Assembly: GCF_014204525.1 (NCBI RefSeq)
Contig: NZ_JACHLP010000004.1
Location: 372,001 to 436,000 of the forward strand
From: Roseateles oligotrophus
GTDB lineage: Bacteria; Pseudomonadota; Gammaproteobacteria; Burkholderiales; Burkholderiaceae_C
Reading direction: 5' to 3'
DNA length: 64,000 nt
The stretch's first letter is position 1. Each line of letters starts with the position of its first letter. Under the pieces are notes generated by a model. The model saw only the letters and a program-made list of their open reading frames with translations. It was not told where the DNA came from and did not search any database. A program made the translations under genes and the position numbers. Shown here in pieces: positions 43,719 through 52,535 of this stretch.

Positions 43719-44932
43719 GGCTTGGGCTCCGACAGAAAGGCCTTGATCACCGGCACCAGCAGGGCGGCGATCTGGCGGGCTTCATCGGCACTCAGAATCA
43801 GCGGCGGCACCAGGCGCACGACGCGGTCGGCGGTGACGCTGATCATCAGGCCGGCCTCGGCCGCGCGCAGCAGCAGGGCGCCGCAGGGGCGGTCCAGCTC
43901 AATGCCCAGCATCAGGCCCTGGCCACGGATCTCGACCACGCCGGCCACGCCGTTCAGGCCTTCTTGCAAGGCCGTTTTCAACACCGCGCCGACCTGGGCT
44001 GCGTTGTTCAGCAAATCGTCCTCAAGCATGATCTTCAGCGTCTCCACGCCGGCCCGCATGGCCAGCGGGTTGCCGCCGAAGGTGGTGCCGTGATTGCCCG
44101 GCTGCATGACCTTGGCCGCGCGCGGGCCGCAGACCACGGCGCCTATGGGCACGCCCGAGCCCAGGCCCTTGGCCAGCGGCATCACATCGGGCTGGATGCC
44201 GGCCCATTGGTGGGCAAACCATTTGCCGGTGCGGCCGATACCGCACTGCACCTCGTCCAGCATCAGCAAGATGTCATGCTGATCACAGACGCGGCGCAGG
44301 GCTTGCAGAAACTCGATGCGGGCCGGGTTCACGCCGCCTTCGCCCTGGATGGTTTCCAGGAAGATGCCGGTGATATTCGGGTGCGCCTTCAGCGCCGCCT
44401 CGACCGCAGCGATATCGTTCAGCGGCACGCGCACAAAGCCCGGCACCAGAGGGCCGAAACCGGCGTGGATCTTGGGATTGGCGGTGGCCGACAGGGTGGC
44501 GATGGAGCGGCCGTGGAAGGCCCCGTCGAACACCAGCAACTCGGGGTTAGCGTTGCCGCGGTCGTGGCCGAATTTGCGCGCGATCTTCAGCGCCGCCTCA
44601 TTGGCCTCCAGCCCGCTATTGCAGAAGAAGGCCACGCTCAGGCCCGACAGCTCACACAGCTTGGCTGCCAGCGCTTCCTGCAGGGGCACGTGGTAGTAGT
44701 TGCTGGTGTGGATCAGCTGGGCCACCTGCTCTTGCAGGGCCGGCACCAGGCGCGGGTGGGCATGGCCCAGGGTGTTGACGGCGATGCCGCCCAGGCCGTC
44801 CAGGTATCGTCGGCCATTCACGTCCCAGACCCAGCAGCCTTGGCCATGCGACAGGGCAATGGGCAGGCGGCCATAGGTTTGCATCACATGCGGTTCGGAC
44901 GGTGCGGGCACGGCGACAACAGGCGCGTTCAT
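43715..44932 (-). CDS. argD: Acetylornithine aminotransferase
   Basis: 405 residues from ATG 44932 (GGAG upstream; the TTG just before it is not needed). PLP class III transaminase: FCNSGLEANEAALKIARK, GGVNPARIEFLQALR, MLDEVQCGIGRTGKWFAHQ (Asp-Glu-Val-Gln) and the PLP Lys in MPLAKGLGSGVPIG. Makes N-acetylornithine from the semialdehyde; may also serve lysine synthesis. First gene of argD-argF behind a leader with an intrinsic terminator. Confidence 0.95.
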   Translation of the reverse strand: MNAPVVAVPAPSEPHVMQTYGRLPIALSHGQGCWVWDVNGRRYLDGLGGIAVNTLGHAHPRLVPALQEQVAQLIHTSNYYHVPLQEALAAKLCELSGLSVAFFCNSGLEANEAALKIARKFGHDRGNANPELLVFDGAFHGRSIATLSATANPKIHAGFGPLVPGFVRVPLNDIAAVEAALKAHPNITGIFLETIQGEGGVNPARIEFLQALRRVCDQHDILLMLDEVQCGIGRTGKWFAHQWAGIQPDVMPLAKGLGSGVPIGAVVCGPRAAKVMQPGNHGTTFGGNPLAMRAGVETLKIMLEDDLLNNAAQVGAVLKTALQEGLNGVAGVVEIRGQGLMLGIELDRPCGALLLRAAEAGLMISVTADRVVRLVPPLILSADEARQIAALLVPVIKAFLSEPKP

Positions 44933-44958
44933 CAACTCTCCATCAAAGCGTTAGGGCT

Positions 44959-44990
44959 AAAAAAAACAGGGCTTGGGAATCAAGCCCTGT
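44959..44990 (-). promoter_or_regulatory. Probable transcription attenuator of argD-argF
   Basis: On the minus strand: perfect 10-bp stem ACAGGGCTTG/CAAGCCCTGT (44990-44981/44975-44966), loop ATTCC, then eight T (44966-44959). It points into argD, whose start is 26 bases on. No minus-strand gene lies upstream to be terminated, so a regulated leader terminator is the simplest reading. Confidence 0.65.
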
Positions 44991-45042
44991 GCATGGCCGC
45001 CGGGGAGGGCTGACCATGCGACTTGATTCTAAGGCGCGGCAT
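44980..45042 (-). CDS. Possible Arg-containing leader peptide
   Basis: Twenty codons, MPRLRIKSHGQPSPAAMHRA, whose stop lies in the attenuator hairpin. It has Arg codons CGC, AGA and AGG, of which AGA and AGG should be rare in this genome. A rival leader in another frame (start 45017) reads MVSPPRRPC with tandem CGG CGG immediately before the hairpin. Only one, if either, is likely to be translated. Confidence 0.3.
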   Translation of the reverse strand: MPRLRIKSHGQPSPAAMHRA

Positions 45043-45229
45043 GGCCTGGCCGCTGCTGGCGCGATTTTGCGGGGGCAAAGTGACAAGATTTGGTTTTTGT
45101 CCGTGGGCTTTGGGCGCCAGGTGGATGGGGGCGGGATACATCCAAGGCACAATACGGCTGTCGTCCCCAAAAGTTCTTCCTGCGGCGGCCGGGTCTCTTG
45201 CCAGGACCGGCAACCCATCCGCCATCACC

Positions 45230-45583
45230 ATGAGTCAGCCACTGAAGCCGATTGAAAAACCCCGCGAAGTCTTCATCCAAGGTGTGACCGCGGATGGCAG
45301 GACCTTCCGCCCTAGCGACTGGGCCGAACGATTGGCTGGCGCCATGTCCTGCTTCCGGCCCGGTGGCGTGCGCGGCGGCATCGGCGACTACATCGGCTAC
45401 TCGCCCCTGTGCGTGCCGCGTGTCATCAACGGCGTCAAATGCGTCATCGTCAACGAAGAGCTGAAAAAGCTGGAGCCCATGGCCTGGGACTTCGTGATGA
45501 ACTTTGCGCGCGACAACAATCTGCAGGTGGCCGAGGCTTGCTTGCTGCCCGAGGCGAGGCCCAAGCCGGGCGGCGCGGCCTGA
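45230..45583 (+). CDS. DUF3579 family protein
   Basis: 117 residues from ATG 45230. REVFIQGVTADGRTFRPSDWAERL and GDYIGYSPLCVPRVINGVKCVIVNEELKK are nearly invariant in this betaproteobacterial family. Function unknown; I recall it next to argF/argD in other Burkholderiales, which suggests a link to amino-acid or protein homeostasis, but that is weak. Divergent from argD across a 297-base region that contains the arg leader. Confidence 0.9.
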   Translation: MSQPLKPIEKPREVFIQGVTADGRTFRPSDWAERLAGAMSCFRPGGVRGGIGDYIGYSPLCVPRVINGVKCVIVNEELKKLEPMAWDFVMNFARDNNLQVAEACLLPEARPKPGGAA

Positions 45584-45586
45584 TCC

Positions 45587-45718
45587 TCAGGATTCCCGGG
45601 CCGCCGCCCGCCATAGATTCAAGGCCTCGCGCAGGCCGCCGAGCCAGGCCCAGGCAATGACCAGGCCGGTCCAGAGGCGGCTTGGTCGCCCATCCCTTTG
45701 CGCTTGATTTTTGTGCAT
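45587..45718 (-). CDS. Possible 43-residue membrane protein
   Basis: Too short for most gene callers. A basic N-terminus (MHKNQAQRDGRPSR) is followed by a hydrophobic helix (LWTGLVIAWAWLGGL) and a second amphipathic segment. ATG 45718, no clear ribosome site, and it ends two bases after the convergent DUF3579 stop. The rest of 45719-45881 shows no gene. Confidence 0.3.
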   Translation of the reverse strand: MHKNQAQRDGRPSRLWTGLVIAWAWLGGLREALNLWRAAARES

Positions 45719-45881
45719 GGCAGGCTCGGCTGAATGTGGACGTCGCTGTTCTCACGGCACCGTGGAGGCTGCAGGCTAGCGCGCCGATTTGACAATGCCG
45801 TGACGCTGTGACTTCGCCACCTCATTCGGAGGCCATGCCACCCATGTCGGGGCTGGTGAGACGGGGGCGGGCTGGCTATGC

Positions 45882-46958
45882 TTGCGACCACTCAATCTTC
45901 ATCCGTCTCCAGGCGGTCCGCACGTGGGATCAGATGCTGCCGTTTTGCCCGAGTTGCGATCCCTGGACCTGCTGGTCGAGCAGGCGGGTAGCCATGTGCA
46001 GCGTCGCCATCTGTGTGATGTGCGGGCCGGTCAGGTGGAGTTTCCGGTTCTGGCCCTGACCCTGGGCAATCCGGATCCAGCGCTGCCGGCGGTCGGCTTC
46101 TTCGGCGGAGTTCATGGCCTTGAGCGCATCGGCGCGGAGCTGGTGCAGGCATTTTTTGCCAGCCTGGTTTCGCGCCTGCGCTGGGACAGCAGCTTGCACC
46201 GCCTGCTGGAGACCGTGCGCATCGTCTTCATGCCCCTGGTCAATCCGGGCGGCTTGTGGCGAGGCACCCGGGCCAATCCTCGTGGCGTGGATCTGATGCG
46301 CAACGCGCCGGTGGAGTCGGCTCACCCGGTGCCTTTTTTGCTGGGTGGGCAAAGGCTGAGCGCTCGCCTGCCCTGGTTCCGCGGACTGGCGGGTGAGCCC
46401 ATGGAGCAGGAAAGCCAGGCCTTGTGCGACTGCGTGCGGGAGGAATTGCTCTCGCATCAGCTGTCCTTGGCGGTGGATTGTCACTCGGGCTTCGGCCTGC
46501 GTGACCGCATCTGGTTTCCCTTTGCCCACACCGCGCAGCCCATCACCCATCTGGCCGAGATGCATGCCTTTAGCGAAGTCCTGGATCAGACCCATGCCCA
46601 GCATCGTTATGTGTTCGAGCCGCAAAGCCGGCAATACCAAACGCATGGCGACCTCTGGGATTTCCTCTATGCCGAGGCCTGCGCCAAGCCGGGCAGAATG
46701 CTGCTGCCCCTGACCTTGGAGATGGGCTCCTGGTTGTGGATCAAGAAGAATCCAAGGCAAATATTTTCCAGGTACGGCATGTTCAACCCCTTGATTGCCC
46801 ACCGTCAGCAGCGTGTGTTGCGCCGGCATTTGGCCTGGCTGGACTTCGTGCTGCGCGCCGCCGCTTCCATGCCTCGCTGGCTGCCCTCGCCGGCACAGCG
46901 GGCCGAGCATGAGCGGCGTGCCGTGGCGCGCTGGTACCGGGCCGAGGCCTTGGCGTGA
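45882..46958 (+). CDS. M14-type zinc deacylase (succinylglutamate desuccinylase/aspartoacylase-like)
   Basis: About 358 residues; the TTG at 45882 is uncertain and a GTG near 45924 is possible. Zn-binding GGVHGLER (His78, Glu81) and DCHSGFGLRDR, substrate-binding NPGGLWRGTRANPRGVDLMRN, and catalytic Glu in LTLEMGSWLW follow the M14 layout. Hydrolyses an amide or peptide bond of a small substrate. It overlaps the alpha/beta hydrolase gene (GTGA), so both act in one unit, possibly consecutive steps on an acylated amino acid. Confidence 0.83.
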   Translation: MRPLNLHPSPGGPHVGSDAAVLPELRSLDLLVEQAGSHVQRRHLCDVRAGQVEFPVLALTLGNPDPALPAVGFFGGVHGLERIGAELVQAFFASLVSRLRWDSSLHRLLETVRIVFMPLVNPGGLWRGTRANPRGVDLMRNAPVESAHPVPFLLGGQRLSARLPWFRGLAGEPMEQESQALCDCVREELLSHQLSLAVDCHSGFGLRDRIWFPFAHTAQPITHLAEMHAFSEVLDQTHAQHRYVFEPQSRQYQTHGDLWDFLYAEACAKPGRMLLPLTLEMGSWLWIKKNPRQIFSRYGMFNPLIAHRQQRVLRRHLAWLDFVLRAAASMPRWLPSPAQRAEHERRAVARWYRAEALA

Positions 46959-47815
46959 CGGGGCCTGATGTGGCTCAGGCCGAGGGATTAGCCGTGCCGG
47001 TTGCCAGTGCTGGGGGCAAGGCTGTTTGGGTTTTGCTGCGCGGCCTGGCCCGCGAGAGCGGGCATTGGGGGGTGTTTCCCCAGGTGCTGCTGCAGCGCAT
47101 TCGCGAGCAACAGCCGGGGGCCGAGCTGGTCTTGCTGGATCTGCCGGGCAACGGCACCTTCCACCGCAAGGCCAGCCCCCTGCAGGTCTCCGGCATGGTG
47201 GAATTTTGCCGCGACGAGTTGCGGCGGCGCGGCGTGCAGGGGTCGGTGCATCTGCTCGCCATGTCTTTGGGGGCCATGGTGGCCAGCGATTGGGTGCAGC
47301 GCTATCCGTCCGAGGTGGTGGCCGGGGTCTTGATCAATACCAGCTTCAGGCCCTTCAGCCCTTTTTACCGGCGCCTACGGCCGCTCAACTACCTGACCTT
47401 CTTCCTGCTCAGCCTGAGCCGTCTGAGTGCGCGCCAACGCGAGCAAAAAGTGTTGCTGATGACCACCTGCCTGCAGCAAAGGCCGGCCGAGGTGCTCGAT
47501 CATTGGGTGGATTTGCGGCGCGCCCATCCGGTGGGCTTGCGCAACACGGCGCGCCAGCTGTGGGCGGCCATGCGTTACCGGGCCAGCGAAGCGCGCCCGC
47601 CGGTGCCTATCCTGCTTTTGTGCAGCCAGGCCGATGGCCTGGTGGATTGGCGTTGTTCGCAGGCCATCAGCCGGGCCTGGGGGGCGCCGCTGCGCCTGCA
47701 TGCGCTGGCAGGGCACGATCTGGCGCTGGACGATCCGCCCTGGGTGGCGCAGGCCGTGTGGGAGTGGCTGCGGGTGCGCGATATGCACGGCCTGTCGGCA
47801 GGCCAGTTGCACTGA
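46955..47815 (+). CDS. Alpha/beta hydrolase
   Basis: 286 residues from GTG 46955. Nucleophile elbow AMSLGAMVA (Ser104), acid in SQADGLVD and His in LAGHDLALDD form the triad. LLDLPGNGTFH early on carries the oxyanion-side strand. Specific substrate unknown; coupled to the upstream M14 deacylase. Terminated by the shared hairpin at 47898-47923. Confidence 0.85.
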   Translation: MTGPDVAQAEGLAVPVASAGGKAVWVLLRGLARESGHWGVFPQVLLQRIREQQPGAELVLLDLPGNGTFHRKASPLQVSGMVEFCRDELRRRGVQGSVHLLAMSLGAMVASDWVQRYPSEVVAGVLINTSFRPFSPFYRRLRPLNYLTFFLLSLSRLSARQREQKVLLMTTCLQQRPAEVLDHWVDLRRAHPVGLRNTARQLWAAMRYRASEARPPVPILLLCSQADGLVDWRCSQAISRAWGAPLRLHALAGHDLALDDPPWVAQAVWEWLRVRDMHGLSAGQLH

Positions 47816-47897
47816 AGAATTCGGGGCTTGCTGCTTGGGGAGGGTGCCCAGGAAGCGAATCCGCAAGATCCGCTCAAGCACTCGGTCAGGGGCATGA

Positions 47898-47923
47898 AAA
47901 AGGCCCGCAGAAGCGGGCCTTTT
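47898..47923. terminator. Bidirectional terminator between hydrolase and rpsT
   Basis: AAAAGGCCCGC-AGAA-GCGGGCCTTTT, perfect 11-bp stem, serving the convergent hydrolase (+) and rpsT (-) transcripts. Confidence 0.88.
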
Positions 47924-47946
47924 GTCTCTGCACCAGACCTGGGCTA

Positions 47947-48240
47947 TTAGGCGGCCAGAGCCTTGATCTTCGCAGACAGGCGGCTCTTGTGGCGAGCTGC
48001 CTTGTTCTTGTGGAAGATGCCCTTGTCGGCCACCGAGTCGATCACGCTTTGAGCGATCACGAACAGTTCAGCGGCCTTGGCCTTGTCGCCGGTGACGACG
48101 GCTTTTTGCACGTTCTTGATGACCGTGCGGAATTTAGAACGCAGCGCCGTGTTGGCGGCGTTGAGCTTGATGTCCTGGCGAGCGCGCTTGAGGCCCGATG
48201 CCGAACGGACAGTCTTCTTGACTTTGGAAGAGGTTGCCAT
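47947..48240 (-). CDS. rpsT: 30S ribosomal protein S20
   Basis: 97 residues, Lys/Arg/Ala-rich, starting [39 protein letters not shown] and ending [17 protein letters not shown], the canonical S20 sequence. Single gene, divergent from murJ across 254 bases. Binds 16S rRNA at the base of the 30S body. Confidence 0.98.
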   Translation of the reverse strand: MATSSKVKKTVRSASGLKRARQDIKLNAANTALRSKFRTVIKNVQKAVVTGDKAKAAELFVIAQSVIDSVADKGIFHKNKAARHKSRLSAKIKALAA

Positions 48241-48494
48241 GCTGTGATTCTACCCAGTTGGTGCAAAGACCGCGAGTGTAGCACCAAATTCGAGGTGTTT
48301 CAATGTGACGCGCTGATTGCAGCGCCAGCGACCCCATTTCGGTGACTCGTCCGGCCATCATAATGCGACGCCCCGCGCATATTCTCCCCAAGGGTTTGGC
48401 GGGCAGCGAAATTCGGCTTCCCATTCGAGCGAATTCGCGTTTGTGCATTCACCCCATTCATTCATATCGGCTTGTGGCCGATCCGATACTGCCC

Positions 48495-50057
48495 ATGAAT
48501 CTGCTGCGCGCTGCGTCCTTGATTTCCGTGTTGACCCTGGCGTCGCGCATCACGGGTTTGGTAAGAGAGCAGATGGTGGCCGCCTTGTATGGCGCTTCCG
48601 TCTATTCGGATGCCTTTTTGGTGGCCTTCCGCATTCCCAATATGCTGCGCCGCCTGTTTGCCGAGGGGGCTTTTTCGCAGGCCTTTGTGCCCTTGTTGGC
48701 GGCGACCCGGGCGAAGGAGGGCGATGCGGTCACCCATGCCTTGATCGACGCGGTGGCCACGGTGCTGCTGTGGGCCTTGTTGGCCACCTGTGTGTTGGGG
48801 GTGGTGGGGGCGCCCTTGCTGGTGTGGTTGCTGGGTTCGGGCATGCCGGCCGAGGGGCGTGACGCTGCGGTGGTGATGACGCGCTGGCTGTTTCCCTATA
48901 TTGGCTGCATGTCCCTGGTGGCGCTGTCGGCCGGTATCTTGAATACCTGGCAGCGCTTTCTCGTGCCCGCGGCCACGCCGGTCTTGTTGAATTTGGCGGT
49001 GATTGGCGCGGGGTATTGGTTGTCGCCGCTGATGGTCAAGCAGGGGTATCCGGCCATTTATGCCATGGCGCTGGGCGTGGTGCTGGGCGGCCTGCTCCAG
49101 ATGGGAATTCAGTTGCCGGCTCTCAAGCGGATCGGCGTGGTGCCCAAGTTCGGCCTGTCCATTGCCCGGCTGCGTGTGGCTTTTGCCCATCCGGGGGTGG
49201 GTACGGTGCTCAGCAAGATGGGGCCGGCCTTGTTGGGGGTGGGTGTGGCCCAGCTGTCCCTGGTGATCAATACGCAGATTTCCAGCCATATCGCCGTGGG
49301 CGCCACCTCCTGGCTGAACTATGCCGACCGCCTGATGGAATTCCCCATGGCCTTGCTGGGCGTGGCCCTGGGCGCGGTGCTGACCCCACAGCTGTCTTCG
49401 GCGCAGGCCAAGGGCGATATGCAGCAGTACTCCGGCATGCTGGATTGGGGGCTGCGCATGGTGATGATGTTTGGTCTGCCCTGCGCCGTGGCCCTGCTGG
49501 TGTTTGCCGAGCCCCTGGTGGCGGTGCTCTATCACCGCAAGGCCTTTTTGGCCCTGGATGTAACGCACACGGCACAGGCCGTGATGGGCTGGGGTGTGGG
49601 CCTGATCGGCCTGCTTGCCGTCAAGGTCCTCGCGCCGGGCTTTTATGCCAAGCAGGACACGCGCACGCCGGTGAAGATCGCCATCAGCGTGCTGCTGCTG
49701 ACCCAGCTTTTCAATCTGGTGCTGGTACCCTGGGTCGGGGTGGCGGGCCTGGCCCTGTCCATCGGCCTGGGGGCCTTGGTCAACGCCTTCTGGCTGCTGC
49801 GCGGCCTGCGCAAGCTGGGCAGTTACACGCCGGAGGCGGGGTGGTGGCTGTTTGCGCTCAAGGTGCTGGTGGCCAGCTTGGCCATGGGCGGTTTGCAGTA
49901 CTACCTGGCCTGGCGCCTGGACTGGATTGCCCTGGGCGCACATGAGGGCTGGCGTGCCCTGGCCATGGCGGGCAGCCTGGGCGCTTCGGCCTTGGTCTAT
50001 TTTGCGGTCCTGGCCCTGTTTGGCCTGCGCCTGCGCCAGTTCATGCGGCGCGGCTGA
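48495..50057 (+). CDS. murJ: Lipid II flippase MurJ
   Basis: 520 residues from ATG 48495 (the frame extends upstream but the first 51 codons have no membrane character). About 14 membrane segments; MNLLRAASLISVLTLASRITGLVREQMVA and SDAFLVAFRIPNMLRRLFAEGAFSQAFVP are near-invariant in MurJ/MviN. Translocates lipid II for peptidoglycan synthesis. Adjacent to rpsT, a conserved arrangement in Betaproteobacteria. Confidence 0.97.
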   Translation: MNLLRAASLISVLTLASRITGLVREQMVAALYGASVYSDAFLVAFRIPNMLRRLFAEGAFSQAFVPLLAATRAKEGDAVTHALIDAVATVLLWALLATCVLGVVGAPLLVWLLGSGMPAEGRDAAVVMTRWLFPYIGCMSLVALSAGILNTWQRFLVPAATPVLLNLAVIGAGYWLSPLMVKQGYPAIYAMALGVVLGGLLQMGIQLPALKRIGVVPKFGLSIARLRVAFAHPGVGTVLSKMGPALLGVGVAQLSLVINTQISSHIAVGATSWLNYADRLMEFPMALLGVALGAVLTPQLSSAQAKGDMQQYSGMLDWGLRMVMMFGLPCAVALLVFAEPLVAVLYHRKAFLALDVTHTAQAVMGWGVGLIGLLAVKVLAPGFYAKQDTRTPVKIAISVLLLTQLFNLVLVPWVGVAGLALSIGLGALVNAFWLLRGLRKLGSYTPEAGWWLFALKVLVASLAMGGLQYYLAWRLDWIALGAHEGWRALAMAGSLGASALVYFAVLALFGLRLRQFMRRG

Positions 50058-50110
50058 AACTGAATTGGCGCCGGCAAGCCAGGCCTGGCCGGATTCAATA
50101 AACTCAAACC

Positions 50111-50980
50111 ATGCCCAATCATCTGCGCCTGCACCCGCCCACGCCGCTGGAGTATTTCGGCAATCTGGTTGCCGAAGACGTCGGCCTGAACCTGCTGGAA
50201 GCGGCGGCCTCCATCGCGCAGGACGAATTCCCCGCGCTGGATGTGCAGGCCGTGCTGGCCGAGGTGGATGGCCTGGCCCAGCGCCTGCGCGAGCGCCTGC
50301 CGCCCGATGCCTCGGCGCGTCACAAATTGCAGATGTTGACCCGCTACTTCCATCAGGAACTCGGCTTTGCGGGCAATGTCAACAACTACTACGAGAGCGG
50401 CAATAGCTACATCCACCATGTGCTGGCCACCCGTCGCGGCATCCCCGTCAGCCTGGCGGTGATCTTTATCGAGATTGCCGGGCAGCTGGGTCTGCGCGCC
50501 CATGGCCTGGCCTTTCCCGGGCACTTCCTGATCAAGTTGCAGATGGGCAATGGCGAGGTGATCCTGGATCCCTTCACCTGTGAGTCGCTCTCGCGCAATA
50601 AATTGGATGAATTTTTGCAGTCCTTCCGGCAGAGCTCGGGCCTGCTGGGGGAGGTGGATCTGCCGGTGGATTTGTTCCTGCAGCCGGCCTCGGCGCGGGA
50701 AGTCCTGGCGCGCATATTGCGCAATCTGAAGGAAATCTACCGCTCCAACGAGGATTGGCCGCGTCTGCTGGCGGTGCAGGAGCGATTGGTGTTGCTGCTG
50801 CCCGAGGCCTGGGTCGAGCGGCGCGACCGCGGCCTGGTTCTGGAGGCTCTGGGGCATTGGCGTGCTGCGGCCGAGGATCTCAGCGCCTACCTGAGTCAGC
50901 AGCCGCAGGCGCCCGATCAGGCGGGCTTGAGCCAGCGCCTGGCCCAGCTGCGCCAGAGAGGGCTGCCGCCCTTGCATTGA
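50111..50980 (+). CDS. SirB1 family protein (transglutaminase-like plus TPR)
   Basis: 289 residues. YYESGNSYIHHVLATRRGIPVSLAVIFIEIAGQLGLRAHGLAFPGHFLIK is the conserved SirB1 transglutaminase-like core; its Cys is replaced by Ser in the NSYIHHV region, as usual in this family, so it is probably not an active protease. The C-terminal third holds TPR-like helices (RILRNLKEIYRSNEDWPRLLAVQERLVLLLPEA). Function unproved. Follows murJ by 53 bases. Confidence 0.9.
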   Translation: MPNHLRLHPPTPLEYFGNLVAEDVGLNLLEAAASIAQDEFPALDVQAVLAEVDGLAQRLRERLPPDASARHKLQMLTRYFHQELGFAGNVNNYYESGNSYIHHVLATRRGIPVSLAVIFIEIAGQLGLRAHGLAFPGHFLIKLQMGNGEVILDPFTCESLSRNKLDEFLQSFRQSSGLLGEVDLPVDLFLQPASAREVLARILRNLKEIYRSNEDWPRLLAVQERLVLLLPEAWVERRDRGLVLEALGHWRAAAEDLSAYLSQQPQAPDQAGLSQRLAQLRQRGLPPLH

Positions 50981-51177
50981 GGCTCACACCGGTGCTTTGC
51001 TGCAGACCTTCCCGGTCCAGCCCGGTTTTGCCCACTAGAATCGCCGCCGCTGCCAAGGCTTCGCGCGCTTGGCTTTCTGATATTTTTGATGATGAATTTG
51101 AACAAGCAGGAATGCTGAGTTTCGAGCCCGCGAAAACGAGCGCCTCGCAGCCTTTAGCCGGCTTAGGATTTTTTGAG

Positions 51178-51870
51178 TTGAAGCAAATTCCGCTTGCCAT
51201 CGGCCCCGAGCCGGTCTTTACCTTTGATAACTTTCTGCCAGGCGCCAATGAGGCCGTGCTGGCCGAGTTGCGGAGCTTGCGTCCGGGCGCTTCCTTTGCT
51301 GCGACCGTGCCACCCATCTTTGTGTGGGGGCAGTCCGGCAGCGGCAAGACCCATGTGCTCAAGGCCTTGGCCGGCAGTTGGCAGGGTGCGGGCCTGCAGG
51401 TCGGCTGGTATGGCGCCGACACGCCCTTGCCCTGGGATCTGCCCGCCCAACCCAGCCTGCTCTTGCTGGACGACTGCGAGCGTTTCGACGCCGGCCAGCA
51501 GCATGCGGCCTTTGCCCTGTTTGTCGAGGCGGCCAGCGATGGCCTGACGATTGTGGCCAGCGGCAGCGCGCCGCCGGTGGACCTGCCGGTACGCGAGGAC
51601 CTGCGCACCCGCCTGGGCTGGGGCATCACCTTCGAGCTGCAGCCGCTGTCCGAGCAGGATATGCGCTCGGCCCTGCGCCTGGAGGCCGGCCGCCGCGGCA
51701 TTCTGGTGGCCGATGATGTGATCGATTATTTGCTGACCCGTTTCGCCCGTGATCTCAAGCACCTGATGGCTTTGCTCACAAGGCTGGACGAGTTTGCCAT
51801 GTCAACCAAGCGGGCGGTCACCGTGCCCCTGCTGCGCCAGATGCTGGCCGACGAAGGACTGAATCCATGA
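51178..51870 (+). CDS. hda: DnaA regulatory inactivator Hda
   Basis: 230 residues if started at TTG 51178. This start is preferred over ATG 51112 because it gives MKQIPLAIGPEPVFTFDNFLPG, the usual Hda N-terminus with the sliding-clamp-binding QxxL segment, and AGGA lies nine bases upstream. AAA+ motifs: Walker A GQSGSGKTH (51-59), Walker B LLLLDDCE, and sensor RDLRTRLGWG. Hda with the loaded clamp triggers hydrolysis of DnaA-bound ATP after initiation. ATGA overlap with the HAD gene. Confidence 0.88.
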   Translation: MKQIPLAIGPEPVFTFDNFLPGANEAVLAELRSLRPGASFAATVPPIFVWGQSGSGKTHVLKALAGSWQGAGLQVGWYGADTPLPWDLPAQPSLLLLDDCERFDAGQQHAAFALFVEAASDGLTIVASGSAPPVDLPVREDLRTRLGWGITFELQPLSEQDMRSALRLEAGRRGILVADDVIDYLLTRFARDLKHLMALLTRLDEFAMSTKRAVTVPLLRQMLADEGLNP

Positions 51871-52535
51871 ATTTGACCCTGTTTGACCTGGACGGCACCT
51901 TGATTCCGAATGACTCGGATCATGCGTTTGGTGCCTTCATGGTGGACATAGGCTGGGCCGACGGCGAGCAATGGCGCGCCCGCAACGACGACTTCTTTGC
52001 CCAGTACCAGGCGGGTCGCCTGGACTTGGCCGAGTACATCGCCTTCGCCACCTCGGTGTGGCGCAGCCGGCCCCTGGCCGAGGCGCTGGCCGCACGCGAA
52101 CGTTTCATGGCCGAGGTGATGCTGCCGCAGATCCAGGCCCAGGCGCGTGCCCTGGTCGAGCGGCACCAACAGGCCGGCGATCTGGTCGCCATCGTGACCG
52201 CCACCAATGAGTTCGTGACCGAGCCCATTGCCGCCGCTTTCGGGGTCGAGCATTTGCTGGCCGTCCAACTGCAGCGCGATGCCCAGGGGGGCTATACCGG
52301 GGCGATCGAGGGGGTGCCGTCCTACCAGGCCGGCAAGATCACGCGCGTCCAGCAATGGCTGGCCGGCTTGGGGCGACAATGGGAGGAATTCGAGCGCGTG
52401 AACTTCTACAGCGACTCCATGAATGATTTGCCTCTGTTGGACTTGGTCAGCCACCCCGTGGCCACCAATCCCACGCCAGCCCTGGCCGACATTGCGTCGG
52501 CACGCGGCTGGACCACCTTGAAATTGTTCGCATGA
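51867..52535 (+). CDS. HAD-IB family phosphatase (SerB-like)
   Basis: 222 residues. Motif I LFDLDGTLIPNDSD, motif II IVTATNEF, motif III Lys in YQAGKI and motif IV FYSDSMNDLPLL are complete, so an active phosphatase is expected. Members next to hda and pcnB are common in Burkholderiales; the substrate is not established. Overlaps both neighbours by four bases. Confidence 0.9.
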   Translation: MNLTLFDLDGTLIPNDSDHAFGAFMVDIGWADGEQWRARNDDFFAQYQAGRLDLAEYIAFATSVWRSRPLAEALAARERFMAEVMLPQIQAQARALVERHQQAGDLVAIVTATNEFVTEPIAAAFGVEHLLAVQLQRDAQGGYTGAIEGVPSYQAGKITRVQQWLAGLGRQWEEFERVNFYSDSMNDLPLLDLVSHPVATNPTPALADIASARGWTTLKLFA

